A stretch of DNA of 64,000 bases, taken from NCBI RefSeq assembly GCF_007859315.1, contig NZ_VOHA01000019.1, forward strand, positions 62,001-126,000. Reading direction: 5' to 3'. The notes under the pieces are model-generated. The model searched no databases and was not told the origin of the DNA. It saw only the letters and a program-made list of their open reading frames with translations. Origin of the DNA: Reyranella sp. CPCC 100927 (GTDB taxonomy: Bacteria; Pseudomonadota; Alphaproteobacteria; Reyranellales; Reyranellaceae). A program made the position numbers and the translations under genes. Position 1 is the stretch's first letter; every line of letters begins with the position of its first letter. Below, in pieces: positions 33,420 through 41,961 of the stretch.

Positions 33420-34346
33420 TCAGGTCTGGCCCAGGCACCAGGCGAGAATGCCCTTCTGCGCGTGCAGCCGGTTCTCGGCTTCGTCCCACACGACCGACTG
33501 CGGCCCGTCGATGACGTCGGCGGTGACTTCTTCACCGCGATGGGCCGGCAGGCAGTGCATGAAGATGGCGTCCTTCTTGGCCAGCTTCATCATGCGGTCG
33601 TCGACCTGATAGCCGCGCAGCAGATTGTGGCGCCGGCCGGTGCGGGTCTCGTCCTCGTCGCCCATCGACACCCAGGTGTCGGTGACGACGCAGTCGGCAT
33701 CCTTCAGCGCATCGACCGGATCGTGGACGACGCTGACGCGGGCGCCGCGCTTGGCTGCCCATTCCAGCACGTCGGCCGGTGGCTTCAGCTCGGGCGGGCA
33801 GGCGATGCGCAGCTGGAAGTCGAACTGCGCCGCGGCGTGGATCCAGCTCGTCGCCATGTTGTTGCCGTCGCCCGACCAGGCCACGACCTTGTCCTTGATG
33901 GCGCCGCGATGCTCCTCGAACGTCATCACGTCGGCCATCAGCTGGCAGGGATGCGTCTTGTCGGTCAGGCCGTTGATGACCGGCACCGTGGCATAGCGCG
34001 CCATCTCCAGCAGTTTTTCCTCGGCCGTCGTGCGGATCATGATGGCATCGACGTAGCGCGACAGCACGCGGGCGGTATCGGCGATGGTCTCGCCGCGGCC
34101 CAGCTGCGTATCGGTGGTGCCCAGCATCACCGTGCGGCCGCCGAGGTCGCGCATGCCGACCTCGAACGACACGCGCGTGCGCGTCGACGGCTTCTCGAAG
34201 ATCAGGGCCAGCGTCTTGCCGGCCAGCGGCTGGTCGTGACCGCCATTGGCGCGGGCGCGCTTGTAGCCGCGGCTCTGGTCGAGGATGTGCCGGAGCTGCG
34301 CCGGTTCGAGTCGGTCGAGATCGAGGAAGTGCCGGGTCTCAGCCAT
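33420..34346 (-). CDS. argF: Ornithine carbamoyltransferase
   Basis: A 308-residue enzyme joining carbamoyl phosphate and ornithine to citrulline. The carbamoyl-phosphate loop STRTR (54-58) is present, with the [12 protein letters not shown] block and the C-terminal HCLPAHRG motif. Length is normal. The ATG at 34346 follows GGGAG and overlaps the end of argD by eight bases, so translation is coupled. Together with argD upstream and argE-like genes nearby, it covers the middle of arginine synthesis. Confidence 0.95.
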   Translation of the reverse strand: MAETRHFLDLDRLEPAQLRHILDQSRGYKRARANGGHDQPLAGKTLALIFEKPSTRTRVSFEVGMRDLGGRTVMLGTTDTQLGRGETIADTARVLSRYVDAIMIRTTAEEKLLEMARYATVPVINGLTDKTHPCQLMADVMTFEEHRGAIKDKVVAWSGDGNNMATSWIHAAAQFDFQLRIACPPELKPPADVLEWAAKRGARVSVVHDPVDALKDADCVVTDTWVSMGDEDETRTGRRHNLLRGYQVDDRMMKLAKKDAIFMHCLPAHRGEEVTADVIDGPQSVVWDEAENRLHAQKGILAWCLGQT

Positions 34347-35547
34347 GAGCGGCTCCCGCCGGTGCCGCGGCGTGCTTGGCCGCCAGCGCCGTGCAGGCTT
34401 CGTCGATGATGGCAAGGCCGTGGTCGAGGTCTTCGCGCGCGGCGACCAGCGATGGATAGATGCGCACCACGTTGTCGCCGGCGCCGACGGTCAGCATCTG
34501 GCGTTCGAACAGCGCGCTCACCAGATCGCCGCTGGGCACGACGCAGCGCAGGCCGCTGATGAACCCGGCGCCGCGCACTTCCGACAGAACCTTGGGGTGC
34601 TTCGCCACCAGCGCTTCGAGCTTGGGGCGGAAATAGCCGATACGCTCGCGCACGCCGTCGAAGAAGCCGGGTGCCAGCATGACGTCGAGCACGGCGTTGC
34701 CGACCGCCGTGGCCAGCGGATTGCCGCCATAGGTCGAGCCGTGCGTGCCGAAGACCATGCCGGCCGCGGCCTTTTCGGTGGCAAGGAAAGCGCCCAGCGG
34801 GAAGCCGTTGCCGATGCCCTTGGCCACGGCCATGACGTCGGGCTTCACGTCGAACCACTCATGCGCCCACAGTTTGCCGGTGCGGCCGAAGCCGCACTGG
34901 ATCTCGTCGAAGAACAGCAGCAGGCCGAACTCGTCGCAAATGGCGCGCAGTGCGCGCAGGAATTCGCCGGTGCCGGGCCGCACGCCACCTTCGCCCTGGA
35001 TCGGCTCGACCAGGATGGCTGCCGTCTCGTCGTCGATCGCATCGCGCACGACGTTGGTGTTGTTCAGCGGCACGTGCACGAAGCCGGGCGCCTTGGGGCC
35101 GAAGCCCTGCAGGTATTTCTCGTTGCCGGTCGCCGCCAGCGCCGTGCCGGTGCGGCCATGGAAGGCCTGGTCGAAGCAGATGATCTTGTAGCGTTGCGGC
35201 TTGTTGTTCACGTACTGGTACTTGCGCACCAGCTTGATGCCGCCCTCGATCGCCTCGGCGCCCGAGTTGCTGAAGAACATCGTGTCGGCGAACGAATGCT
35301 CGACCAGCCGCTGCGCCAGGCGCTCGCCGTGCGCGATGCGGTAGAGGTTCGACGTGTGCCACAGCCTGGCGGCCTGTTCCTGCAGCGCCTTCACGACCGT
35401 GGGGTGGCAGTGGCCGAGATTGTTGACGGCGATGCCCGACGTGAAGTCGAGGAATCGTCGGCCGTCGACGGCGTAAAGGTAGGAGCCCTCGCCACGCTCA
35501 AAGGCGACGTCCTTCCGATCGTACGTCGGCATCACGGCCGGTATCAC
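34339..35547 (-). CDS. argD: Acetylornithine/succinyldiaminopimelate aminotransferase
   Basis: A 402-residue class III PLP aminotransferase. The PLP lysine is in [16 protein letters not shown] and the acidic cofactor contact in [16 protein letters not shown]-terminal [20 protein letters not shown] is typical of ArgD. I place the start at the GTG at 35547, because GGAGG lies at ideal spacing before it and IPAVMPTY is the family start; an ATG at 35559 would add four residues. It makes N-acetylornithine (and may serve lysine synthesis). It overlaps argF by eight bases. Confidence 0.93.
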   Translation of the reverse strand: MIPAVMPTYDRKDVAFERGEGSYLYAVDGRRFLDFTSGIAVNNLGHCHPTVVKALQEQAARLWHTSNLYRIAHGERLAQRLVEHSFADTMFFSNSGAEAIEGGIKLVRKYQYVNNKPQRYKIICFDQAFHGRTGTALAATGNEKYLQGFGPKAPGFVHVPLNNTNVVRDAIDDETAAILVEPIQGEGGVRPGTGEFLRALRAICDEFGLLLFFDEIQCGFGRTGKLWAHEWFDVKPDVMAVAKGIGNGFPLGAFLATEKAAAGMVFGTHGSTYGGNPLATAVGNAVLDVMLAPGFFDGVRERIGYFRPKLEALVAKHPKVLSEVRGAGFISGLRCVVPSGDLVSALFERQMLTVGAGDNVVRIYPSLVAAREDLDHGLAIIDEACTALAAKHAAAPAGAAHG

Positions 35548-35710
35548 GCGATCCTCCATCGCTTAAAAAAACACGCGACGCTCCAGTTTCGGACCTCGCC
35601 GATCACCGGATCACGCCGCTCGCCGGCACTATCCGGACGGGCCGCGGCGCTGTCAACCACATGGCGAACCGGTGGTGGAGACTGGCACCCGCGTCCGTTA
35701 CAACATCGTC

Positions 35711-36775
35711 ATGCACGACGTCAGGCGTTCGGCGCCACTGGTCTGGCTGCTGGTGGGCGACAAAGGCGGCGATACCGCGCAGCTGCGCCGGCTGGCCCGT
35801 GCGCTGGCCTGGCCGACGGTCGAGAAGCCGTTGAAATTCAACGGGCTGTACCGCCTGCCCAACCGCGTGCTGGGGGCCTCGGTCGTATCGCTGGCAGCGC
35901 CGGCGACCGCCGACCTGGCACCGCCCTGGCCCGACCTGGTGCTGTCATCAGGCCGTCGCACGGCGCCCGTCGCGCGCTGGATCCGGGACCGCAGCGGCGG
36001 GCGGGCCAAGCTGGTCAATGTCGGCCGTCCGTGGGGGCCGCTGGCCGCTTTCGACCTGGTGGTCGCGATGCCGCAATACCAGCTGCCTTCAGGCGCCAAC
36101 GTCTGGCCGGCGCGCCTGCCGTTCAACCGTATCGATCCGGCTGCCATGGCCGAGGGCGCGGCAGGCTGGACCTCCCGCCTGGGCGATCTGAAGCCGCCGT
36201 TCCTGGCCGTGCTGGTCGGCGGTTCGGCGCGGCCGCTGCGCTTCGATGCCGCGGCTGGGCACGCCATCGGACGGAACGTCGATGTGCTGGCACGCGGAAT
36301 GAACGGTGCGGTGCTGGTGGTGACCAGCCGCCGAACACCCGAAGCCGTGATTGCGGCACTGGAAGCCGAGATCACCGTGCCGCGGCTGGTTCACCGCTGG
36401 CGCGCCGGTGATGCGTCCAACGCGCTGGCCGGAGTCGTGGGCCTGGCCGACCGCGTGGTGGTGACGGGTGACAGCGCATCGATGATCGCCGAAGCCTGCC
36501 ATAGCGGTAAACCGGTGTCGGTCGCGCCGGTGCCGCTCGATCGGTCCTGGCGCGAGCAGTTGCCGCGCATGGTGTGGCGGCTGCTGCCGCGCCCAGTCGT
36601 CGATGCCCTGTATGCCGGCGGCTGGATCACGCTGCCGCGCGATATGGCGGCACTCTGGCAGTCGCTCGCGCGCGACCACCACGTGCATATATTAGGTGAA
36701 CCGATGGCGGCCACCACGGCGCCGCCCGATGACCTGCCGGCCGTGGCGGCCCGCATTCGCGCGCTGCTCAGTTAG
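35711..36775 (+). CDS. ELM1/DUF1022-domain protein
   Basis: A 354-residue protein with the ELM1/GRAM-type glycosyltransferase-like fold (DUF1022): VWLLVGDKGGDTAQLRRL, DLVLSSGRRTAPVARWI, FLAVLVGGSARPLRFD and VVVTGDSASMIAEACHSGKPV. The last block resembles nucleotide-sugar-binding motifs. The family is conserved in alphaproteobacteria and in plant mitochondria, where ELM1 acts in fission; bacterial roles are unsettled. The start is placed at 35711; an in-frame ATG at 35672 would add 13 residues before the conserved region. It is divergent from argD and ends against a palindromic repeat with a mobile-element insertion. Confidence 0.78.
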   Translation: MHDVRRSAPLVWLLVGDKGGDTAQLRRLARALAWPTVEKPLKFNGLYRLPNRVLGASVVSLAAPATADLAPPWPDLVLSSGRRTAPVARWIRDRSGGRAKLVNVGRPWGPLAAFDLVVAMPQYQLPSGANVWPARLPFNRIDPAAMAEGAAGWTSRLGDLKPPFLAVLVGGSARPLRFDAAAGHAIGRNVDVLARGMNGAVLVVTSRRTPEAVIAALEAEITVPRLVHRWRAGDASNALAGVVGLADRVVVTGDSASMIAEACHSGKPVSVAPVPLDRSWREQLPRMVWRLLPRPVVDALYAGGWITLPRDMAALWQSLARDHHVHILGEPMAATTAPPDDLPAVAARIRALLS

Positions 36776-36785
36776 AGCCTGAAAT

Positions 36786-37057
36786 CCTGGGAGCGCGGGC
36801 GTCCCGCCCATAGGCGCTAACGTTGGCGATGTTCCAACCACTGACCTCATCCTGAGGAGGCCGCGTAGCGGCCGTCTCGAAGGATAGGCTACAGGCGAAG
36901 TCTTGGAAAAAGCGTGTTCGCAGCGCCTGCGTCGTTACCCACCCTTCGAGACGCGGCCCTGCGGGCCGCTCCTCAGGGTGAGGTTCATGCGTAAGTTAGC
37001 GCCTATGGGCGTCCCGCCCGCATCAAGAGCGGGCGAGACGCCCGCGCTCCCGGGGCA
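36786..37057. repeat. Palindromic repeat family A, copy 6, split by a mobile element
   Basis: Outer arms CCTGGGAGCGCGGGCGTCCC (left) and GACGCCCGCGCTCCCGG (right) with a 197-bp element inside. Removing the element and one of the 13-bp direct repeats rebuilds a canonical family A hairpin with a GCATCAAGAGCG loop, like copies at 8316 and 22230. This directly shows insertion into a pre-existing repeat. Confidence 0.88.
36810..37006 (-). mobile_element. MITE-like element, copy 2
   Basis: A 197-bp segment with the same ends ATAGGCGCTAAC / GTTAGCGCCTAT as the copy at 28730, in reverse-complement orientation, and nearly identical inside. It is flanked by exact 13-bp direct repeats GGGCGTCCCGCCC at 36797-36809 and 37007-37019. 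This flank is the reverse complement of the flank of copy 1, so both copies entered the same target in the same relative orientation. No transposase frame is present. Confidence 0.85.
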
Positions 37058-37062
37058 TGACT

Positions 37063-38496
37063 CTAGCTGCCGATGGCAGCCGAGCGGGCCGACTCCGGTG
37101 CGGGCGGGCTCTCTTCGCTGCGCACGCGGGCGTTCACGGCCTTCATGACCGTCCATCCGAACACGACAGCCGTCAGCGTCTCGGCCACGATTCGCGACAA
37201 GGCCGCGCCGATGAGTCCGAACTGCCATGTCAGTACCAGCAGCATCGGCACCGAGATCATGGCCAGCATCAGGGCCAGCTTCAGGTTGCGCACGGCGCGG
37301 CCCATGGCGGTCAGCGCCGGCCCGAACGGCGACATCAGCACCGTGGCAACCCGCGAGATCATCAGCAGCAGGGCCGGCAGATAGGCGTCGAGGAACTGGT
37401 GCTGCGAGGCTTTGTGGAAGAAGAGATGCAGCAGGAAAGGGCCGAGCGCGGCAAAGGCGGCCACCACCAGCAGGGCGCCGACCGTCGACGTGACGCTGCT
37501 GCGCACCACCAGGCGCCGGAAGCTGCGGTAGCTGCGAGCGCTCCACAACCGGGCGAGCTGCGGAAACACCGAGATCACGAAAATCCGGGCCGGTCCCGTC
37601 AGAACCGACGAGACCTGCTTGGCGATCCGCCACAGCGCCGCGCCGGTGGGACCGGCGAAGGCGGCCACGATCAGGTCGTCGGACTGCTTGGTGATGACGC
37701 CCAGCGAGGTGCGGCCGTTGTTGGCCAGCACGAACTTCCACAGCCCAGGATGGCCTTCGGTATGGCGGGCCCATACATGACGCCAGCCCGGCACCATGTC
37801 GCGCTGACGCAGCTCGCGCCAGCCCAGCCACACTGTCAGCAGGCGGTCGATCGCGGACGAGATCAGATAGGCGGCACCGAACGCCCAGATGCTCCAGCCC
37901 AGGTAATAGAACAGCGCACACAGCCCCAGGCGGACGATCGGGCCGATCGGTTCCGTGATGGCCAGCAGGCCGAAGCGGTCGAACAGGCGCAGCACGCCGA
38001 CGGGCGTGGCGCTGACGGTGAAGAAAGCGCTCAGGCTCATGAACAGCGCGAAAGGCAGATACTCGCCCGGCACCTTGATCAACGGCAGGATGACATAGGC
38101 AAGGCCGCCGCAAACCAGCAGCGACACCAGCGCCGTGCCGACGTCGAGCAGCGTGTTGAACGCGACCAGGCGCCGCAAGGCTTCCGCATCGCTGCGGCTG
38201 AGATCGTCGGCGCCATACTTCACCACCGCTTCCCAGGTCGAGAACTTCAGCGTGTTGCCGACCAGGCTGGTGAAGCTCAGGAGCGCCGTCAGGATGCCGA
38301 ACTGCCACACGCCCAGGCCGGCCGTTGCGAACCAGATCGTACCCAGCCCGACAAAGGCGCTGACCGCATGGCCGGAGAACAGCTTGGCTGTATTGGCATA
38401 GAGCTGCTGCAACGAGACGTCGCGCCGCCACGCCCACAGGCGGCCGAGCCAGGTGGGCGATCTGGCCGGGGTTGGAGGCAATTCGGACGAAGACAT
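37063..38496 (-). CDS. Polysaccharide-type flippase (MOP/Wzx-like)
   Basis: A 477-residue membrane protein with about 12 hydrophobic spans, for example VSAFVGLGTIWFATAGLG, LLDVGTALVSLLVCGGLAYV, VTSTVGALLVVAAFAALG and LMLAMISVPMLLVLTW. Pattern and length match the MOP-superfamily lipid-linked oligosaccharide flippases (Wzx/RfbX). No other polysaccharide gene is adjacent, so its substrate may be another lipid. It is divergent from a putative sphingolipid gene set, which raises the possibility that it flips a sphingolipid or glycolipid precursor; that is speculation. The start at 38496 is chosen by protein content, as no clear ribosome site is visible; upstream in-frame starts exist to 38580. 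Confidence 0.75.
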   Translation of the reverse strand: MSSSELPPTPARSPTWLGRLWAWRRDVSLQQLYANTAKLFSGHAVSAFVGLGTIWFATAGLGVWQFGILTALLSFTSLVGNTLKFSTWEAVVKYGADDLSRSDAEALRRLVAFNTLLDVGTALVSLLVCGGLAYVILPLIKVPGEYLPFALFMSLSAFFTVSATPVGVLRLFDRFGLLAITEPIGPIVRLGLCALFYYLGWSIWAFGAAYLISSAIDRLLTVWLGWRELRQRDMVPGWRHVWARHTEGHPGLWKFVLANNGRTSLGVITKQSDDLIVAAFAGPTGAALWRIAKQVSSVLTGPARIFVISVFPQLARLWSARSYRSFRRLVVRSSVTSTVGALLVVAAFAALGPFLLHLFFHKASQHQFLDAYLPALLLMISRVATVLMSPFGPALTAMGRAVRNLKLALMLAMISVPMLLVLTWQFGLIGAALSRIVAETLTAVVFGWTVMKAVNARVRSEESPPAPESARSAAIGS

Positions 38497-38731
38497 GCCG
38501 GAGCTATGGGAAGCGGATTGCGGCAGCTTTGCGGTTGGGTGAGGGAGCGGCCCACAGGCGGCCGGCACCGAAATCATCACAAGCCGGCAGGTCCGTCAAC
38601 GCGGCCACCGCGACACGCCGCCGCTGCCCCTTGCTTGTGAGCGCCCATATCATTTGCTAGAGGACCGCCGATCGCACCCGCCGCCACCCGATGCACCAGG
38701 GTGACCTTTCAACCCCTTCACCGAAGAGCAG

Positions 38732-40465
38732 ATGACTCCCACGCCGACGCGAAATGCCGCCCTGCCGTACCGGCGCGGGGGCTTCGGTTGCCTTGCCGAG
38801 GCGCTGGACTACGCGGCGCGGAGTGAGACGGGGATGAATTTCTACGACGCCAGGGGACGCCTGACGGCAGTCCTGCCGTGGCGTGAGGCGCAGGCGCAGG
38901 CCCACATCTTTGCCCGTCGACTGATCGGCGCCGGCTTTGCCGTCGGTGATCGACTGCTGATCACCGCCGAGACCTGGCCCGGATGCATCACGGCCTTTCT
39001 CGGCGCTCAGTATGCCGGCCTGCTGCCGGTGCCGGTCGCGCTGCCGGCGGGCCTGGGCGCACGTGATGCTTATATCGAGCAGCTGCGACGACAATTGACA
39101 GCGTCGGGAGCGGTCGCGGCGCTGTCCGTTGACTCGCTGGCGGGCTATCTCGCCACGGCGGCGGAGGGCACCGGCGTGCAACTGGCCGGCCCGATGGCGG
39201 CGTTCGATGCTCTGCCGGAAAAGCCTGTCGATCTGCGGCCGCTGGGTCCCGGCCAGCAGTGCTATCTGCAGTTCTCGTCCGGCAGCACACGCTTTCCGTT
39301 GGGCGTCGATATTCGCCAGGCGCCGCTCATGGCCAATATCGACGCAACACTCTCGCCGCAAGGACTCGACCTGCGCGACGACGACCGCGCGGTGAGCTGG
39401 CTGCCCTGGTATCACGACATGGGCCTGATCGGCTTCCTGCTGGCGGCTTTGTGCAGCCAGCGCTCCGTGGACGTCATGTCGTCGAGCGATTTCGCACGCC
39501 GTCCCTTGCAGTGGCTGACACTGATCGCGCAGTCCCGGGCGACGATCACCTACAGCCCCAGCTTCGGCTATGACCTCGCCGCACGCCGGGCCCAGACGCA
39601 ATCCCTGGAGGGACTCGATCTGTCGAGCCTGCGCGTGGCGGGCATCGGCGGCGACATGATTCAGGCGCCCGTGCTGCGCCGCTTCATCGAGACGTTCGCG
39701 CCGGCCGGCTTCAATCGCGGCGCATTTCTGCCGTGCTACGGCATGGCGGAGATGTGCGTGGCGTTGTCGTTTTCCGAGATCGATCGCGGCTTCATGATCG
39801 ATAGCGTCGACCGTGACAGCCTGGTCGACAAACAGATAGCGGCACCGGCGACCGGCACCAACGCGCGCGAATTCGTCATCTGCGGGCGGCCGCTGCCCGG
39901 ACACACGGTCGAGATCCGCGATGCGGCGGGCAAGCCCTTGGGCGAGCGGCACGTCGGCCGCATCTTCGCGCAGGGCCCCAGCGTCATGGCGGGCTACTTC
40001 GGTGAGCCCGAGGCCAGCGCCGCGGTGCTGCAGGACGGCTGGCTTGACACCGGCGATCTCGGCTACTGGTGCGAAGGCGAAATCGTCGTCACGGGCCGGG
40101 CCAAGGACCTGATCATCGTCAATGGCCGCAACATCTGGCCGCAGGACATCGAGTGGGCCGTCGAGGCCATCGCGGCGCTGCGACGCGGCGATGCCTGCGC
40201 GTTTTCGGTGCAGGACGACGACGGTGCTGAGCGGATCATTGTCGTGGTCCAGGCGTGGCCGGCTGATGCCGATGCGCGCGCGGCGCTGCGTGACGCCATC
40301 GCGCAGAAGGTGAAGGAGACGGTGGGGGTGGACGGCGTCGTGCAGCTCATCCTGCCGTCGGTCGGCCTGCCGATGACGTCTTCCGGCAAGCTCAGCCGCT
40401 CGCGGGCCCGCACCCACTGGCTGGCTGGCGCCTACGAAAACGGCGGCCGCCCGTCGAAGCCATGA
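38732..40465 (+). CDS. Fatty-acyl-AMP/ACP ligase, AasR-like
   Basis: A 577-residue adenylate-forming enzyme. The P-loop-like motif is QFSSGSTRFPLGV, followed by WLPWYHDMGLIGF, CYGMAEMCVALSFSE and TGDLGYWCEGEIVVTGRAKDLIIVNGRN (conserved A7-A8 region; first residues quoted in pieces). Fatty-acyl-AMP ligases lacking the insertion differ from acyl-CoA synthetases; here the downstream ACP suggests acyl transfer to ACP. In Caulobacter an acyl-ACP synthetase (AasR) in the sphingolipid cluster has this role. The ATG at 38732 follows GAAGAG. It stands first in a plus-strand set of four genes. Confidence 0.82.
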   Translation: MTPTPTRNAALPYRRGGFGCLAEALDYAARSETGMNFYDARGRLTAVLPWREAQAQAHIFARRLIGAGFAVGDRLLITAETWPGCITAFLGAQYAGLLPVPVALPAGLGARDAYIEQLRRQLTASGAVAALSVDSLAGYLATAAEGTGVQLAGPMAAFDALPEKPVDLRPLGPGQQCYLQFSSGSTRFPLGVDIRQAPLMANIDATLSPQGLDLRDDDRAVSWLPWYHDMGLIGFLLAALCSQRSVDVMSSSDFARRPLQWLTLIAQSRATITYSPSFGYDLAARRAQTQSLEGLDLSSLRVAGIGGDMIQAPVLRRFIETFAPAGFNRGAFLPCYGMAEMCVALSFSEIDRGFMIDSVDRDSLVDKQIAAPATGTNAREFVICGRPLPGHTVEIRDAAGKPLGERHVGRIFAQGPSVMAGYFGEPEASAAVLQDGWLDTGDLGYWCEGEIVVTGRAKDLIIVNGRNIWPQDIEWAVEAIAALRRGDACAFSVQDDDGAERIIVVVQAWPADADARAALRDAIAQKVKETVGVDGVVQLILPSVGLPMTSSGKLSRSRARTHWLAGAYENGGRPSKP

Positions 40466-40471
40466 CTGCTC

Positions 40472-40604
40472 TGGAAGCGCGGGCAGCCTGCCCGCATCAA
40501 GGCAGGGCAATCCATGCACGGCTCCTCGGGCTGGGGTTGGCGCGGCACGCGAAGGTCTCGCTTTCGCCTGACACAAGCGGGCGGGACGCCCGGGCTGCCG
40601 GGGC
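40472..40604. repeat. Palindromic repeat family A, copy 7 (degenerate)
   Basis: Arms TGGAAGCGCGGGCAGCC and GGGACGCCCGGGCTGCCGGG with inner GGGCAATCC spacer. It lies between the acyl ligase and the epimerase gene, and its right end runs to within three bases of the epimerase ATG at 40608. Confidence 0.65.
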
Positions 40605-40607
40605 GTG

Positions 40608-41555
40608 ATGGGCGGTCTGGTCGCGGTCACCGGGGCGACGGGCTTCATTGGCCAGCACCTGATCGCGGCGTTGGCAGCCGCTGGCCTGCGCCAGCGGTTG
40701 CTGGTGCGGCGCCTGCCGGTGCTGCCGGCCGTGGACTCTGCCGAAGCGATCGAATTGGTGGTGGGCGATCTCGCTTCGCCCGGGGCGCTGCACCGCCTCG
40801 TCGACGGGGCCGACGTGGTGATCCACTTGGCCGGGACCATCAAGGCGACCCGTCCGGCGGACTTCCACCGGCACAATGCGCAGGGGGTACGCGACTTATT
40901 GGCGGCCATCACGGGCGCCAATGCACGAACCCGTGTCCTCCTGCTGTCGTCCCTGGCCGCCCTCGCCCCGCACCTGTCTGATTACGCCGCCAGCAAGCGC
41001 GCCGGCGAAGATTGCCTCGTCGCCGCGTCTCCGGCTGCCGGCTGGACCGCCATCCGGGCGCCGGCGGTCTATGGCCCGGGCGACCGCGAGACTCTGGCGT
41101 TCTTTCGCACGGTGAAATTCGGATGGGCGCCGGTACCAGCCGACGGCAGCGGCCGGTTGTCACTGATTCACGTCGCCGACCTGTGCGCGGTGATCGCCGC
41201 CGTCGTCGCGCACCCGCCTGCAGATGGTGTGTATGAAGTCGATGATGGTACCACTCGCGGATATTCTTTGATGGAGATGGCGGCGGTGGCGGCCGAGGTC
41301 CTGGGACGACGCGTCCGCACGATCGGGGTGCCGCAGCGTCTCATGACCGGCGTCGCCGGCCTGCAGCAGCTGCTGGCGCGGGCGACAGGCCGGCCCGCCA
41401 TTCTCAGCCGCGGCAAGGTCCGCGAGATTTTCCATCCTGACTGGGTCGTCACCGATCGCCGCCTCGCCGGGGCCCTGGATTTCAAGCCGCGCTTCAATCT
41501 CAGGGACGGCTTTGCCGATACCATCCTGTGGTATTTGCGCCACAGGTGGCTGTAG
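40608..41555 (+). CDS. NAD-dependent epimerase/dehydratase family protein, CerR-like
   Basis: A 315-residue extended SDR. The Rossmann motif VTGATGFIGQHL opens the protein, followed by VIHLAGTIK, and the catalytic region has a serine (LLLSSLAAL) with DYAASKRAGE (Y/K pair). In Caulobacter a protein of this class (CerR) reduces the 3-keto group in ceramide synthesis; context rather than motif suggests the same here. The start ATG at 40608 lies three bases after a palindromic repeat, so no conventional ribosome binding site is present unless the repeat itself supplies it. The ACP gene follows 92 bases downstream. Confidence 0.8.
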   Translation: MGGLVAVTGATGFIGQHLIAALAAAGLRQRLLVRRLPVLPAVDSAEAIELVVGDLASPGALHRLVDGADVVIHLAGTIKATRPADFHRHNAQGVRDLLAAITGANARTRVLLLSSLAALAPHLSDYAASKRAGEDCLVAASPAAGWTAIRAPAVYGPGDRETLAFFRTVKFGWAPVPADGSGRLSLIHVADLCAVIAAVVAHPPADGVYEVDDGTTRGYSLMEMAAVAAEVLGRRVRTIGVPQRLMTGVAGLQQLLARATGRPAILSRGKVREIFHPDWVVTDRRLAGALDFKPRFNLRDGFADTILWYLRHRWL

Positions 41556-41573
41556 CGATGACGTAACAGTGGG

Positions 41574-41586
41574 TAACAATTTGTTA
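41574..41586. promoter_or_regulatory. Small inverted repeat before the acyl-carrier-protein gene
   Basis: TAACAATTTGTTA is a perfect 6-base inverted repeat with a one-base centre, in an AT-rich stretch 62 bases before the acpR-like start. It could be an operator or part of a promoter for the acp-spt pair. Only position and symmetry support this. Confidence 0.35.
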
Positions 41587-41647
41587 ATGGCCTGATTTGC
41601 CGAGGTTTTGTCCAATAGGCCTCCCTCTTTGTCCGGGCCGTTGGACC

Positions 41648-41959
41648 ATGCGCAGCGCACACAAATTCAAAGTCTACGACTTCACCGACACCCTCGTTGC
41701 CGATTCCGGCTTGCCGGCGCGCGAAGAAGTTGTTGCCGAAATCGTTCAACGTCTGGAACCATTCCGAGTGGAATCGCGACCGATCCTGGGCTCCACTGTC
41801 ATCACCAAGGACCTGAACATCGACTCCTTGGCAGTGATGGACATGGTGATGGAGCTCGAGGATCGATTCGATATTTCGATCCCGCTCAATGACGTCGCCG
41901 AGATCCACACCGTGGACGAACTCGCCGACGCCGTGTTGCGTAAGGTCGAGGGTCGCTGA
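41648..41959 (+). CDS. Acyl carrier protein, AcpR-like
   Basis: A 103-residue acyl carrier protein with phosphopantetheine serine in LNIDSLAVMD (S60). It is longer than FAS ACP (about 78) because of an N-terminal extension (KFKVYDFTDTLVADSGL) seen in dedicated ACPs that serve specialised lipid pathways. It is two bases upstream of the serine-palmitoyltransferase-like gene, strongly suggesting that acyl-ACP is the acyl donor. The ATG at 41648 is chosen because upstream residues are unlike ACP. Confidence 0.88.
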   Translation: MRSAHKFKVYDFTDTLVADSGLPAREEVVAEIVQRLEPFRVESRPILGSTVITKDLNIDSLAVMDMVMELEDRFDISIPLNDVAEIHTVDELADAVLRKVEGR

Positions 41960-41961
41960 TC

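Noticed and set aside
34285-36411. Plus-strand frame covering the argD-argF region and running into the ELM1 gene in another frame.
   Set aside because: It is antisense to argD and argF, whose active-site motifs are unambiguous, and out of frame with ELM1.
28730-37006. The 8-kb region between the two mobile-element copies as a composite transposon.
   Set aside because: The two copies lie in opposite orientation and each has its own 13-base duplication, so they are independent insertions; the genes between them (argE, hslO, argF, argD) are core housekeeping.
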